In this document: in pieces, positions 36,507-46,753 of the stretch | Layout of the letters: each line of letters starts with the position of its first letter | Position numbering within the stretch: the stretch's first letter is position 1 | Assembly (NCBI RefSeq): GCF_963665355.1 | Contig: NZ_OY762229.1 | Span: forward strand, 1,674,001-1,738,000 | Direction: 5' to 3' | Source of the DNA: an uncultured Desulfobacter sp. | GTDB taxonomy: Bacteria > Desulfobacterota > Desulfobacteria > Desulfobacterales > Desulfobacteraceae | DNA: 64,000 nt | Program-made: the position numbers and the translations under genes | The notes under the pieces: generated by a model | What the model saw: only the letters and a program-made list of their open reading frames with translations | Databases searched by the model: none | Told to the model about the DNA's origin: nothing

Positions 36507-37736
36507 ATGCAGAAGAAACCATTGAAAGAGCTGTTACAAGAATTAGAGCGGGAGCTACTGCGGCTCGGTTACACCGAAGGCTCCATGAGATTTTACCGCA
36601 ACCGTTGGAAGAAAATCAATCAGTTCGCTGAGGAACGGGAGGAGATTTTTTATTCAGAGCAGCTTGGGATCAACTATCTCGAACACAGTCATCAGATCCT
36701 TGAGAAGGATTTTGACAAAACCCTATCCCAAAAGGATACGCAGGAACTCCGTATCATCCGTATGATTGGAGACTTCCAGCTCCATCACACTGTTCTCCGA
36801 CGATACTATAAGCATCGGGAATTGCTAACAGATTCCTATTACATGGGGATCAGCACGAGTTTTAGAAAGTACTGCGAGCGCAAAGGTCATTCCAAAGTAA
36901 CCGTAGATCATTACGTGAATCAATCTGAGCGTTTCATGGATTATCTTGTTTCCCAAAGAATCAATGATTGCCATGAAATCGAGCTTCCTATGATCAATGG
37001 GTATATACGGACTCTGGCCGGATATACCTATAAAACAGTCGAACAGAACATATGCTCCATACGTTCTTTTTTGAGGTATTTGCAGGCGCAGGATATCCTG
37101 AAAACGGATCTGGCTTCGAAGACACCAATGATTCAGGCTCGTAAACAGACACGGATCCCATCTGTCTGGACGAAGGAAGAGTTGGATGCGCTGATAAGCG
37201 CCATTGATCGCGGAAATCCAAAGGGAAAACGTGACTATGCCATTATCCTCCTTGCTTGCGTGTTGGGTCTTAGAGTCACTGATATCAAAAACCTTACATT
37301 CGGTTGCTTCCACTGGGAAATGAAAAACCTGATATTTACCCAGTCAAAAACAAGAGAGACAGTAACCCTGCCGATTCCCTCCGAAGTTGGATGGGCAGTC
37401 ATTGATTATCTGAAATATGGCAGGCCAAAAGTGAATTCTCCTATTCTTTTTGTGAGGCATGTGGCGCCATTTCTGCCCTTTTCAGAAGGTGATCATCTGT
37501 ATCAGATAATCCGTGACTATATGCGGATTGCACATCTACCCACTTTAAAGAAGCACCGTGGCATGCACTCTCTCCGCCATACTGCAGCTTCAAGAATGCT
37601 TGAGCATGACACCCCGCTTGCTGTCATCTCGGATATCCTGGGCCATACGGACACAGACTCTACAGCAGTTTACTTGAAGGTGGATATCAATAAACTGAAA
37701 GAATGTTGCCTGGATACTCCGGAGGTGGGCTCATGA
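36507..37736 (+). CDS. ritA: RIT tyrosine recombinase A (copy 2)
   Basis: 409 residues, identical in protein to copies 1 and 3. The ATG follows GAAGGAGACG. Catalytic Arg (GLRVTD), HSLRH, GH and Tyr (VYLKVD) are intact. Confidence 0.9.
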   Translation: MQKKPLKELLQELERELLRLGYTEGSMRFYRNRWKKINQFAEEREEIFYSEQLGINYLEHSHQILEKDFDKTLSQKDTQELRIIRMIGDFQLHHTVLRRYYKHRELLTDSYYMGISTSFRKYCERKGHSKVTVDHYVNQSERFMDYLVSQRINDCHEIELPMINGYIRTLAGYTYKTVEQNICSIRSFLRYLQAQDILKTDLASKTPMIQARKQTRIPSVWTKEELDALISAIDRGNPKGKRDYAIILLACVLGLRVTDIKNLTFGCFHWEMKNLIFTQSKTRETVTLPIPSEVGWAVIDYLKYGRPKVNSPILFVRHVAPFLPFSEGDHLYQIIRDYMRIAHLPTLKKHRGMHSLRHTAASRMLEHDTPLAVISDILGHTDTDSTAVYLKVDINKLKECCLDTPEVGS

Positions 37737-38719
37737 GCAACTACCTGTTCAGAGGTCCATTTGCGGAGCACATCAGAAACCATGTCCAGTTGAAGCAAGC
37801 GATTGGGTATAAATATGAGGCAGAAGCAGAACATCTGTTAAGGTTCTCCTGCTTCACCGCTGAAAAATACCCCGAAGCATCGCTCCTTTCAAAGGAAATC
37901 GTGCTGGATTGGTGCTCAAGAAAGAATTATGAGGCACAGGCCAACCAGTGTGCAAGGTCCTCCATGCTGCGGCAGCTTGCCATATATATGGAAGGTGTTG
38001 GGATTGGCGCATACGTCATCCCAAAAGGTTATTACCCGACAGCACAGCAGTATGCCCCCCACATCTATACGGAAGATGAACTGCAGCGATTCTTCCATCA
38101 GACAGATCAATGTCACTATGTCGGTGAGTGTCCATATCGCCATCTCATCATGCCGGTATTCTTCCGGATGGTTTATGCCTGTGGCCTTCGCTCCTCGGAA
38201 GCAAGGCTTCTGAAGGTAGAAGATGTGGATATAGATGCAGGCATACTGGGCATTCATCATTCAAAGAAAGACAACAGCCGTCTGGTTGCGATGTCAGACA
38301 AGCTTACAGGTCGATGCCGGAGCTACTCTGAAAATGTGCATAGACTATCAAAGGGACCTGATTGGTTTTTCCCGGGACTGAATGGAAAACCAATGACTGT
38401 AGGAAACATCTACCACAATTTCAGACGATTCCTGTGGAGAGCCGGCATTTCTCATGGCGGGAGGGGAAAAGGTCCGAGAGTACACGATTTTCGTCATACT
38501 TATGCCTGCCAATGCTTGAAAAAATGGGTGATGGAAGGAAAAGACATCGCCGCATATCTTCCTGTACTGAAAACATATATGGGACATGATTCCTTTGAGG
38601 AAACAGCCTATTACCTCAGGCTTACGGCTGATATCTTTCCGGACATATCCATTAAGCTCGAAGGATGTTATCCCGATATCATTCCCCGACTGGAGGGTGA
38701 TGTCCATGAAACCTACTGA
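37733..38719 (+). CDS. ritB: RIT tyrosine recombinase B (copy 2)
   Basis: Start ATG at 37733 overlaps the ritA stop in ATGA; GGAGGTGGG lies just upstream as ribosome site. Same protein as copies 1 and 3, with an intact catalytic set. Confidence 0.9.
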   Translation: MSNYLFRGPFAEHIRNHVQLKQAIGYKYEAEAEHLLRFSCFTAEKYPEASLLSKEIVLDWCSRKNYEAQANQCARSSMLRQLAIYMEGVGIGAYVIPKGYYPTAQQYAPHIYTEDELQRFFHQTDQCHYVGECPYRHLIMPVFFRMVYACGLRSSEARLLKVEDVDIDAGILGIHHSKKDNSRLVAMSDKLTGRCRSYSENVHRLSKGPDWFFPGLNGKPMTVGNIYHNFRRFLWRAGISHGGRGKGPRVHDFRHTYACQCLKKWVMEGKDIAAYLPVLKTYMGHDSFEETAYYLRLTADIFPDISIKLEGCYPDIIPRLEGDVHETY

Positions 38720-39719
38720 TTTCGCTATTCACCTTACGGGATTCCTGTCCGTGTATCTGCCTCGGCAGAAAAATGCCAGTAACAATACGATCTCATCCTA
38801 CCGTGATACTTTTAAATTGTTGCTCCGTTACTGTCAGGAACAGAAGGACATACCCGTCGAAAAGTTGAATCTGGACATGTTGACCCATGTAATGATAGCT
38901 GATTTTCTGGAATGGATTGAAAAAGAACGTAAATGCAGCATTGCAACCAGGAACCAGAGGCTTGCAGCCATACATTCCTTTTTCAGGTATGCACAGTATG
39001 AGGAACCATCGGGAATCCTTCATTTCCAAAAGGTAATTGCCCTGCCGGTCAAGAAGGCATCCAAGCCGTCGGTACCGCATCTGACGCCGGAGGCGATGAA
39101 ACATTTATTATCACAGCCCGATAAGATGACTGTAAAAGGCAGACGAGACCTGACGCTTTTGAGCGTCCTTTACGATTCCGGATGCAGGGTGCAGGAATTA
39201 GTCACGCTCAGGGTACGGGATGCTGTACTGGAAAATCCGGCAGTGCTTATTCTCACCGGGAAAGGCAATAAGGTGCGCAGAATTCCGCTTATGAAAAACA
39301 CGCTGGCTTTGCTACAACATTACATCCAGGAGCATTTTCTCGATAAAGATTGGAAAAGTGACTATCCGCTCTTTGTCAATAAGCAGCATAACAAACTCAC
39401 CAAGGAAGGCATCGCTTACATCATCTCTCAGCATGTGGTCTCAGCAAGAAAGGCATCAGCGAGTGTGCCGGAGAAAGTGACACCCCATATGTTTCGGCAC
39501 AGCAAGGCAATGCACCTGCTGCAGGCTGGCGTTAGCCTCATCTACATCCGGGACTTTCTTGGACATGAGGATATTAAAACTACCGAAATTTACGCAAAAT
39601 GTGATTCCGAATTGAAACGTCAGGCTATTGAGAAGGCCTATCCAGATCTGGTAGACAGCAATCTTCCAGATTGGAGCAAGGATGCTGCATTGCTCGACTG
39701 GCTTTCAAGCCTGAAGTAG
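38706..39719 (+). CDS. ritC: RIT tyrosine recombinase C (copy 2)
   Basis: Start ATG at 38706 (alternative 38700), overlapping ritB by 14 bp. Protein identical to copies 1 and 3. Ends 90 bp before the element terminus. Confidence 0.9.
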   Translation: MKPTDFAIHLTGFLSVYLPRQKNASNNTISSYRDTFKLLLRYCQEQKDIPVEKLNLDMLTHVMIADFLEWIEKERKCSIATRNQRLAAIHSFFRYAQYEEPSGILHFQKVIALPVKKASKPSVPHLTPEAMKHLLSQPDKMTVKGRRDLTLLSVLYDSGCRVQELVTLRVRDAVLENPAVLILTGKGNKVRRIPLMKNTLALLQHYIQEHFLDKDWKSDYPLFVNKQHNKLTKEGIAYIISQHVVSARKASASVPEKVTPHMFRHSKAMHLLQAGVSLIYIRDFLGHEDIKTTEIYAKCDSELKRQAIEKAYPDLVDSNLPDWSKDAALLDWLSSLK

Positions 39720-39809
39720 TCGTGATATTATGCAAAGTAAATTCAGGGAAGCTGCTGGAAATCTGGCAGCTTTAGCGATTTACTTTGCATAATCGTTTAC
39801 TTTGCATAA

Positions 39810-40472
39810 GGCGGTATAGTATCGCCCGTATTGGCCAATATTTATCTTCACTTTGTCCTTGACCTATGGTTCGAAAGAAAGGTGAAGCTCAATTGTAAAG
39901 GCCAGGCCTTTATTTTGAGATATGCTGATGATTATATCTGCGCCTTTCAGTATAAAGATGAAGCTGAGCGGTTTTACCGAGAGCTTCCGGGCAGACTTGG
40001 CAAGTTCAATCTTCAGGTGGCACCGGAGAAAACAGCAATGCTCCGGTTCAATCGTTTTCATCCCGGCATGAAAGTTCGGATAAGCTTTTTAGGCTTTGAA
40101 ACTTTCTGGGAGAAAGATAGAGACGGAACAATTAAAGTTAAACTACGGACAGCCCCCAAGAAACTGCAAGGTGCCTGCAGGCGGATCAAGGAATGGATAA
40201 AGGGAAATCGCCATCTGAAAGGGGAAGCCTTCATCAAAGCGCTCAATAGACGCTTGCGCGGACATTACAACTATTATAATGTCCCAGGTAACCTGTCGGC
40301 ATTATGGCGCTTTTATAGCTGGGCTGAAGCATGTGCCTTCAAATGGCTGAATCGCCGGGGAGGGAAACGTAAAAGCTTCACCTTGGAGATTTTCACAAAA
40401 GCGATAGACCTGTTGGGTATTGCCAAGCCAAAGATGCGGGTTGTGAACAGGCAACATCGAGTATTCACATGA
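39810..40472 (+). pseudogene. Intron C reverse transcriptase fragment (C-terminal half)
   Basis: Reads GGIVSPVLANIYLHFVLDLW, then the catalytic YADD (ILRYADDYICAF) and the maturase region (LNRRLRGHYNYYNV). It is a distinct protein from intron A and B RTs, though closer in style to B. Lacks all upstream RT blocks. Confidence 0.85.
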
Positions 40473-40575
40473 ACAGATGTCTTACACGAAAGCGAGTATA
40501 ACCGAGGAACCGGATGCGGGAAAACCGCACGTCCGGGTCTGTGCGGGGGGCGCTGGGTGACTGGCGTTCCTACCG
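39810..40575 (+). mobile_element. Group II intron C (3' half only)
   Basis: It starts at the GGC-GGT codons for GG of TPQGG, directly after RIT copy 2. It holds the C-terminal RT half and a domain V-like hairpin near 40500-40545 (GAGGAACCGGATGCGGG ... CCGCACGTCCGGGTCT), followed by a domain VI-like stem. The 3' end lies near 40575 (...CCTACCGTGAG); the exact base is uncertain because the exon junction is not recognisable. The 5' half is missing from the window. Confidence 0.75.
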
Positions 40576-40606
40576 TGAGAGGCTAACAAAATAAAGGATC
40601 TGAATC

Positions 40607-41692
40607 ATGAATGACATAATTTTATGTAAAGATTGTGAACGTATTCTAGAATCAGACACAATGTTTTGTCCGCATTGTGGCAACAAGCGGAAGGGCTCGA
40701 AGGTAATAGCATGGGCTGGCCCTACAGTATTGTATTTGATGGCCTTAGTGATGGCAATTGCCTTTGCAATTATAGGTTTCTATATTTATGGTACTTATCA
40801 ATCACTAGCGAGTGGTTTATACTCGCTATCTACGGCATTAGGCCCTGTTGCTTTATTTGGCTTAATATATGAAAAGCTATTAAAAAATTCCCTTAAGGAA
40901 GCTGCCCATGCCGCTTTTTCCGAACAGGCAAATAATGTTTGCAAAAACTCCATAATCCGGCTTGGAGAAGAACAAGATAAACTAGAAGATCTTATAAAAA
41001 GGCTTAAACAAATTTCGAGGGTTGGCTTAGTCGCAGCATTTCCAGAAAGAAGATACGCCTTTCCGTACATATCAGATGCAATATCAACAGAAGATAAGGA
41101 AATCTATATAGTTGGGACATCATTTCGTGGCCTTTTGTGGCCAGGTATCGGTGAAGAAAAACTAATGGCTGCAATTTCAAATAAGATTAAGAATTCGGAT
41201 TGTAAAGTAAGATTCATATTAACACATCCTGCTTTTGCTCATTTACGACAATCTCTTGAAGGGATACAAAGAAAAGAAAAATTTCATATTGCACAAGAAA
41301 TTTTAGAAACTCTTTTAGAGTTTAAAAAAGCTGGTGTTAATCACAATGATATTCGTTTTGTTAAAGGCACTCCAACTATTTTTGGTATACGTACATCCAA
41401 AATGATGCTTATAAACCCTTATCCGTATCAAAAACAAGCCTTTAATTCTATAACATTTTTATTAGATTCAAATGACGGCGAGAATGAAGTTTATAGGTCA
41501 TTTGATCAAGCCCATTTCAGCGGAGTTTGGGAAGGGAGGAATGTAGAAGCAATAAATGGATATGATATACAAAGCGTAAGAGAAGTTTTCGACAGCAATT
41601 TGGGAACTTTGACTCTATGTGAATCGGACAAAAAAATCGACTATACTCCGTATAAACAGGCGCTTCAAGACATGAAAGACTTGTTAGAATAG
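40607..41692 (+). CDS. Cassette gene: zinc-ribbon membrane protein with PLD-like C-terminal domain
   Basis: 361 residues in three parts. An N-terminal zinc ribbon carries CKDC and CPHC (residues 8-23). Two hydrophobic helices span about 33-60 and 70-90. A cytoplasmic domain includes IYIVGTSFRGLLW, KVRFILTHPAFAHLR and FGIRTSKMMLINPYPY, and resembles PLD-like or sensor-effector domains but lacks a clear HKD motif. Function unknown; a stress or defence effector is possible. Its stop is followed immediately by R'' GCCCAAC. RBS AAAGGAT before ATG. Confidence 0.65.
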   Translation: MNDIILCKDCERILESDTMFCPHCGNKRKGSKVIAWAGPTVLYLMALVMAIAFAIIGFYIYGTYQSLASGLYSLSTALGPVALFGLIYEKLLKNSLKEAAHAAFSEQANNVCKNSIIRLGEEQDKLEDLIKRLKQISRVGLVAAFPERRYAFPYISDAISTEDKEIYIVGTSFRGLLWPGIGEEKLMAAISNKIKNSDCKVRFILTHPAFAHLRQSLEGIQRKEKFHIAQEILETLLEFKKAGVNHNDIRFVKGTPTIFGIRTSKMMLINPYPYQKQAFNSITFLLDSNDGENEVYRSFDQAHFSGVWEGRNVEAINGYDIQSVREVFDSNLGTLTLCESDKKIDYTPYKQALQDMKDLLE

Positions 41693-41813
41693 GCCCAACA
41701 AAACGCTGCAGCCGACCTGGGGAGCTAGCGGCTTTTCGAAAGCTCCTGGTTTTCGAAAAAACTTGGCTTCGACAACCTGCTTGGCTGTATGCCCCGGTCG
41801 GCTGAGCTCCCCG
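41693..41813 (+). repeat. attC site (121 bp, long variable structure)
   Basis: R'' GCCCAAC, arms GCAGCCGACCTGGGGAGC and GCCCCGGTCGGCTGAGCTCC, with a central hairpin (GCTTTTCGAAAGC and neighbours). Ends CCCCG before TTGTGC. The matching left end (TTGGGC) of its cassette is not present, because intron C and RIT copy 2 replace it. Confidence 0.85.
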
Positions 41814-41950
41814 TTGTGCTTCAAAACGGGAACGGATAATCAGAATCTATTTGAGTTTAGTTAATCACTTTAATTGGTTTTGTTTTTGGGCAACCAATTC
41901 AATATATGTACTGCGAATATGATTTTTACAAAATCCACAAGGGGGGAACA

Positions 41951-42469
41951 ATGTTAGAAGAAAAAAATCAACGAACAAATGTCGAAGGACTATTTACATT
42001 AAAAAAAGGTCCTCTTCCATGGGGTGCAAATCCACTTTTTCAGTATGATGACTTCAAAGGAAATGTTTTTGCAACAAATTCTTCATGGAATTTTCTTGGG
42101 ACATGTTTGTATCATTGGTATGTTCGAACCGGCGACAATGTAACTCAAAAATCAAGAAGAGTAAATGCTCGCATACAGTATGATAATACCCAGAAAAATT
42201 TAACACTTAGTTTTGATACACGCCAATTTATCTTTTCAGACAATGAAATAGAGATTCTTTATGACTCAAAGCAAGAAATAAGAGCAGTTCTAACTCTTGT
42301 TAAGAAAAAAAGTTCTTCTAAGGAGTCAGAAATCGAATGTTCAGAGAAAGAAACAAAAGTTATTTATGATTTAGATAGAGGTACTGAAACGACTGTAACA
42401 ATCATCGAAGAAGTTTATTCTCAAAAGCGCACTCTAACACTAAATGCCAATGGTTTGTTTCAGTGCTAG
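41951..42469 (+). CDS. Cassette gene: unknown soluble 172-aa protein
   Basis: The ATG at 41951 follows AAGGGGGGAACA and is preferred to the upstream ATG at 41906. The product is hydrophilic, with aromatic-rich strands (GNVFATNSSWNFLGTCLYHW) and an acidic/lysine C-terminal part. No family recognised. Its cassette starts TTGTGC and the R'' GCACAA is split by intron A3. Confidence 0.7.
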   Translation: MLEEKNQRTNVEGLFTLKKGPLPWGANPLFQYDDFKGNVFATNSSWNFLGTCLYHWYVRTGDNVTQKSRRVNARIQYDNTQKNLTLSFDTRQFIFSDNEIEILYDSKQEIRAVLTLVKKKSSSKESEIECSEKETKVIYDLDRGTETTVTIIEEVYSQKRTLTLNANGLFQC

Positions 42470-43398
42470 AACTAACTGTTTTCTGATGAGCCTCTTGCAG
42501 ATAAAACGTTTTTGCAAGAGGCTCAGATTATAATATTAAATATTGCACAATCGGGATAGGACTCCCCATCACTGAGGAGCCCTCCCACACCACCCGGCAT
42601 ACGGATCACGTACCAGGGCGGTTCGGCTGATTTTAGGAATCAGTTCCCGGGCAGATATAATCCTTGATCAATAAAATATCGTTCAGGCATGGCAATGGCC
42701 ACCCACTTGATTTTGCTCATGTGCCAATACTTTTTTCGGGCATTGCCGCATAGCATGGCATCCTGGTGAGAAATACCAAGTTTCTCAAGGTTACGAACCC
42801 TGGTTTTGGGATTTTTCCATTGTTTCCAAACAAGGCTTCTCAGCCGTCGCATTATCCAGATTTTGAGCCCTTTGAGGAATGATTTTGCCTCTGTAAGCCG
42901 GAAATAATTCCACCATCCCCGAAAATATCGGTTCAATTCCTGAATGACCTGCCACAGGCTTTTACCCCGCTTGCGGCTGGTCAATTCCCGTACCTTGTCC
43001 TTGAACCGTTTCATACTCTTGGCATGAATCCGGATCTTTGACTGCCCACACATTTGAAAATATGTGAATCCGAGGAATTTGCGCAGCCACGGTCTGCTGA
43101 CGGCACTTTTGTCCTGGTTTACTTTGAGTTTGAGTTTCACGGTCAGAAACCTGGTGATACTCTCTTTAACCCTTTCGGCTGCTTTCCGGCTCTTACAGAA
43201 GATCATAAAGTCATCGGCATAACGGACATATCGGTGTCCTCGTCTCTCAAGTTCCTTATCCAACTCATCAAGGACGATGTTGGAAAGCAGAGGAGAGAGC
43301 GGACCTCCTTATGCAAAGTAAACGATTATGCAAAGTAAATCGCTAAAGCTGCCAGATTTCCAGCAGCTTCCCTGAATTTACTTTGCATAATATCACGA

Positions 43399-44412
43399 CT
43401 ACTTCAGGCTTGAAAGCCAGTCGAGCAATGCAGCATCCTTGCTCCAATCTGGAAGATTGCTGTCTACCAGATCTGGATAGGCCTTCTCAATAGCCTGACG
43501 TTTCAATTCGGAATCACATTTTGCGTAAATTTCGGTAGTTTTAATATCCTCATGTCCAAGAAAGTCCCGGATGTAGATGAGGCTAACGCCAGCCTGCAGC
43601 AGGTGCATTGCCTTGCTGTGCCGAAACATATGGGGTGTCACTTTCTCCGGCACACTCGCTGATGCCTTTCTTGCTGAGACCACATGCTGAGAGATGATGT
43701 AAGCGATGCCTTCCTTGGTGAGTTTGTTATGCTGCTTATTGACAAAGAGCGGATAGTCACTTTTCCAATCTTTATCGAGAAAATGCTCCTGGATGTAATG
43801 TTGTAGCAAAGCCAGCGTGTTTTTCATAAGCGGAATTCTGCGCACCTTATTGCCTTTCCCGGTGAGAATAAGCACTGCCGGATTTTCCAGTACAGCATCC
43901 CGTACCCTGAGCGTGACTAATTCCTGCACCCTGCATCCGGAATCGTAAAGGACGCTCAAAAGCGTCAGGTCTCGTCTGCCTTTTACAGTCATCTTATCGG
44001 GCTGTGATAATAAATGTTTCATCGCCTCCGGCGTCAGATGCGGTACCGACGGCTTGGATGCCTTCTTGACCGGCAGGGCAATTACCTTTTGGAAATGAAG
44101 GATTCCCGATGGTTCCTCATACTGTGCATACCTGAAAAAGGAATGTATGGCTGCAAGCCTCTGGTTCCTGGTTGCAATGCTGCATTTACGTTCTTTTTCA
44201 ATCCATTCCAGAAAATCAGCTATCATTACATGGGTCAACATGTCCAGATTCAACTTTTCGACGGGTATGTCCTTCTGTTCCTGACAGTAACGGAGCAACA
44301 ATTTAAAAGTATCACGGTAGGATGAGATCGTATTGTTACTGGCATTTTTCTGCCGAGGCAGATACACGGACAGGAATCCCGTAAGGTGAATAGCGAAATC
44401 AGTAGGTTTCAT
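43399..44412 (-). CDS. ritC: RIT tyrosine recombinase C (copy 3)
   Basis: ATG 44412 (alternative 44418). Protein the same as copies 1 and 2; overlaps ritB by 14 bp. Confidence 0.9.
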   Translation of the reverse strand: MKPTDFAIHLTGFLSVYLPRQKNASNNTISSYRDTFKLLLRYCQEQKDIPVEKLNLDMLTHVMIADFLEWIEKERKCSIATRNQRLAAIHSFFRYAQYEEPSGILHFQKVIALPVKKASKPSVPHLTPEAMKHLLSQPDKMTVKGRRDLTLLSVLYDSGCRVQELVTLRVRDAVLENPAVLILTGKGNKVRRIPLMKNTLALLQHYIQEHFLDKDWKSDYPLFVNKQHNKLTKEGIAYIISQHVVSARKASASVPEKVTPHMFRHSKAMHLLQAGVSLIYIRDFLGHEDIKTTEIYAKCDSELKRQAIEKAYPDLVDSNLPDWSKDAALLDWLSSLK

Positions 44413-45385
44413 GGACATCACCCTCCAGTCGGGGAATGATATCGGGATAACATCCTTCGAGCTTAATGGATATGTCCGGAAAGATATCAGCCGTAAGCCT
44501 GAGGTAATAGGCTGTTTCCTCAAAGGAATCATGTCCCATATATGTTTTCAGTACAGGAAGATATGCGGCGATGTCTTTTCCTTCCATCACCCATTTTTTC
44601 AAGCATTGGCAGGCATAAGTATGACGAAAATCGTGTACTCTCGGACCTTTTCCCCTCCCGCCATGAGAAATGCCGGCTCTCCACAGGAATCGTCTGAAAT
44701 TGTGGTAGATGTTTCCTACAGTCATTGGTTTTCCATTCAGTCCCGGGAAAAACCAATCAGGTCCCTTTGATAGTCTATGCACATTTTCAGAGTAGCTCCG
44801 GCATCGACCTGTAAGCTTGTCTGACATCGCAACCAGACGGCTGTTGTCTTTCTTTGAATGATGAATGCCCAGTATGCCTGCATCTATATCCACATCTTCT
44901 ACCTTCAGAAGCCTTGCTTCCGAGGAGCGAAGGCCACAGGCATAAACCATCCGGAAGAATACCGGCATGATGAGATGGCGATATGGACACTCACCGACAT
45001 AGTGACATTGATCTGTCTGATGGAAGAATCGCTGCAGTTCATCTTCCGTATAGATGTGGGGGGCATACTGCTGTGCTGTCGGGTAATAACCTTTTGGGAT
45101 GACGTATGCGCCAATCCCAACACCTTCCATATATATGGCAAGCTGCCGCAGCATGGAGGACCTTGCACACTGGTTGGCCTGTGCCTCATAATTCTTTCTT
45201 GAGCACCAATCCAGCACGATTTCCTTTGAAAGGAGCGATGCTTCGGGGTATTTTTCAGCGGTGAAGCAGGAGAACCTTAACAGATGTTCTGCTTCTGCCT
45301 CATATTTATACCCAATCGCTTGCTTCAACTGGACATGGTTTCTGATGTGCTCCGCAAATGGACCTCTGAACAGGTAGTTGCTCAT
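44399..45385 (-). CDS. ritB: RIT tyrosine recombinase B (copy 3)
   Basis: ATG 45385 overlapping the ritA stop (ATGA). Protein the same as copies 1 and 2. Confidence 0.9.
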   Translation of the reverse strand: MSNYLFRGPFAEHIRNHVQLKQAIGYKYEAEAEHLLRFSCFTAEKYPEASLLSKEIVLDWCSRKNYEAQANQCARSSMLRQLAIYMEGVGIGAYVIPKGYYPTAQQYAPHIYTEDELQRFFHQTDQCHYVGECPYRHLIMPVFFRMVYACGLRSSEARLLKVEDVDIDAGILGIHHSKKDNSRLVAMSDKLTGRCRSYSENVHRLSKGPDWFFPGLNGKPMTVGNIYHNFRRFLWRAGISHGGRGKGPRVHDFRHTYACQCLKKWVMEGKDIAAYLPVLKTYMGHDSFEETAYYLRLTADIFPDISIKLEGCYPDIIPRLEGDVHETY

Positions 45386-46611
45386 GAGCCCACCTCCGGA
45401 GTATCCAGGCAACATTCTTTCAGTTTATTGATATCCACCTTCAAGTAAACTGCTGTAGAGTCTGTGTCCGTATGGCCCAGGATATCCGAGATGACAGCAA
45501 GCGGGGTGTCATGCTCAAGCATTCTTGAAGCTGCAGTATGGCGGAGAGAGTGCATGCCACGGTGCTTCTTTAAAGTGGGTAGATGTGCAATCCGCATATA
45601 GTCACGGATTATCTGATACAGATGATCACCTTCTGAAAAGGGCAGAAATGGCGCCACATGCCTCACAAAAAGAATAGGAGAATTCACTTTTGGCCTGCCA
45701 TATTTCAGATAATCAATGACTGCCCATCCAACTTCGGAGGGAATCGGCAGGGTTACTGTCTCTCTTGTTTTTGACTGGGTAAATATCAGGTTTTTCATTT
45801 CCCAGTGGAAGCAACCGAATGTAAGGTTTTTGATATCAGTGACTCTAAGACCCAACACGCAAGCAAGGAGGATAATGGCATAGTCACGTTTTCCCTTTGG
45901 ATTTCCGCGATCAATGGCGCTTATCAGCGCATCCAACTCTTCCTTCGTCCAGACAGATGGGATCCGTGTCTGTTTACGAGCCTGAATCATTGGTGTCTTC
46001 GAAGCCAGATCCGTTTTCAGGATATCCTGCGCCTGCAAATACCTCAAAAAAGAACGTATGGAGCATATGTTCTGTTCGACTGTTTTATAGGTATATCCGG
46101 CCAGAGTCCGTATATACCCATTGATCATAGGAAGCTCGATTTCATGGCAATCATTGATTCTTTGGGAAACAAGATAATCCATGAAACGCTCAGATTGATT
46201 CACGTAATGATCTACGGTTACTTTGGAATGACCTTTGCGCTCGCAGTACTTTCTAAAACTCGTGCTGATCCCCATGTAATAGGAATCTGTTAGCAATTCC
46301 CGATGCTTATAGTATCGTCGGAGAACAGTGTGATGGAGCTGGAAGTCTCCAATCATACGGATGATACGGAGTTCCTGCGTATCCTTTTGGGATAGGGTTT
46401 TGTCAAAATCCTTCTCAAGGATCTGATGACTGTGTTCGAGATAGTTGATCCCAAGCTGCTCTGAATAAAAAATCTCCTCCCGTTCCTCAGCGAACTGATT
46501 GATTTTCTTCCAACGGTTGCGGTAAAATCTCATGGAGCCTTCGGTGTAACCGAGCCGCAGTAGCTCCCGCTCTAATTCTTGTAACAGCTCTTTCAATGGT
46601 TTCTTCTGCAT
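45382..46611 (-). CDS. ritA: RIT tyrosine recombinase A (copy 3)
   Basis: 409 residues, protein the same as copies 1 and 2. Starts 138 bp from the element end. Confidence 0.9.
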   Translation of the reverse strand: MQKKPLKELLQELERELLRLGYTEGSMRFYRNRWKKINQFAEEREEIFYSEQLGINYLEHSHQILEKDFDKTLSQKDTQELRIIRMIGDFQLHHTVLRRYYKHRELLTDSYYMGISTSFRKYCERKGHSKVTVDHYVNQSERFMDYLVSQRINDCHEIELPMINGYIRTLAGYTYKTVEQNICSIRSFLRYLQAQDILKTDLASKTPMIQARKQTRIPSVWTKEELDALISAIDRGNPKGKRDYAIILLACVLGLRVTDIKNLTFGCFHWEMKNLIFTQSKTRETVTLPIPSEVGWAVIDYLKYGRPKVNSPILFVRHVAPFLPFSEGDHLYQIIRDYMRIAHLPTLKKHRGMHSLRHTAASRMLEHDTPLAVISDILGHTDTDSTAVYLKVDINKLKECCLDTPEVGS

Positions 46612-46753
46612 AAAAACGTCTCCTTCAATGATTTTGTTAGCTTTTGATCGCTCATCATTAGCGGAGATTATGCGAAGTAAATCAACGAGAAGCCCTTGAA
46701 TTGCTAGAAATTTTGCGGGTTACTTTGCATAATTACTTTCTTTGCATAAGGAG

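Larger units (their letters stand above)
36369..39809 (+). mobile_element. RIT element copy 2, joining two different introns
   Basis: 3441 bp, same ends as copy 1 but on the plus strand. The left flank is the 3' half of intron A2 (minus strand) and the right flank is the 3' half of intron C (plus strand). Both flanks are downstream halves, and neither carries the palindromic extra sequence found at the upstream side of copies 1 and 3. This is the structure expected after recombination between two RIT copies. Confidence 0.9.
43309..46749 (-). mobile_element. RIT element copy 3, 3441 bp
   Basis: Same length and ends as copies 1 and 2. Inserted at the TPQGG codons of intron A3, in the same orientation as the RT gene (copy 1 is in the opposite orientation relative to its RT). 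Differs from copy 1 by one silent base near 45577. Confidence 0.9.
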
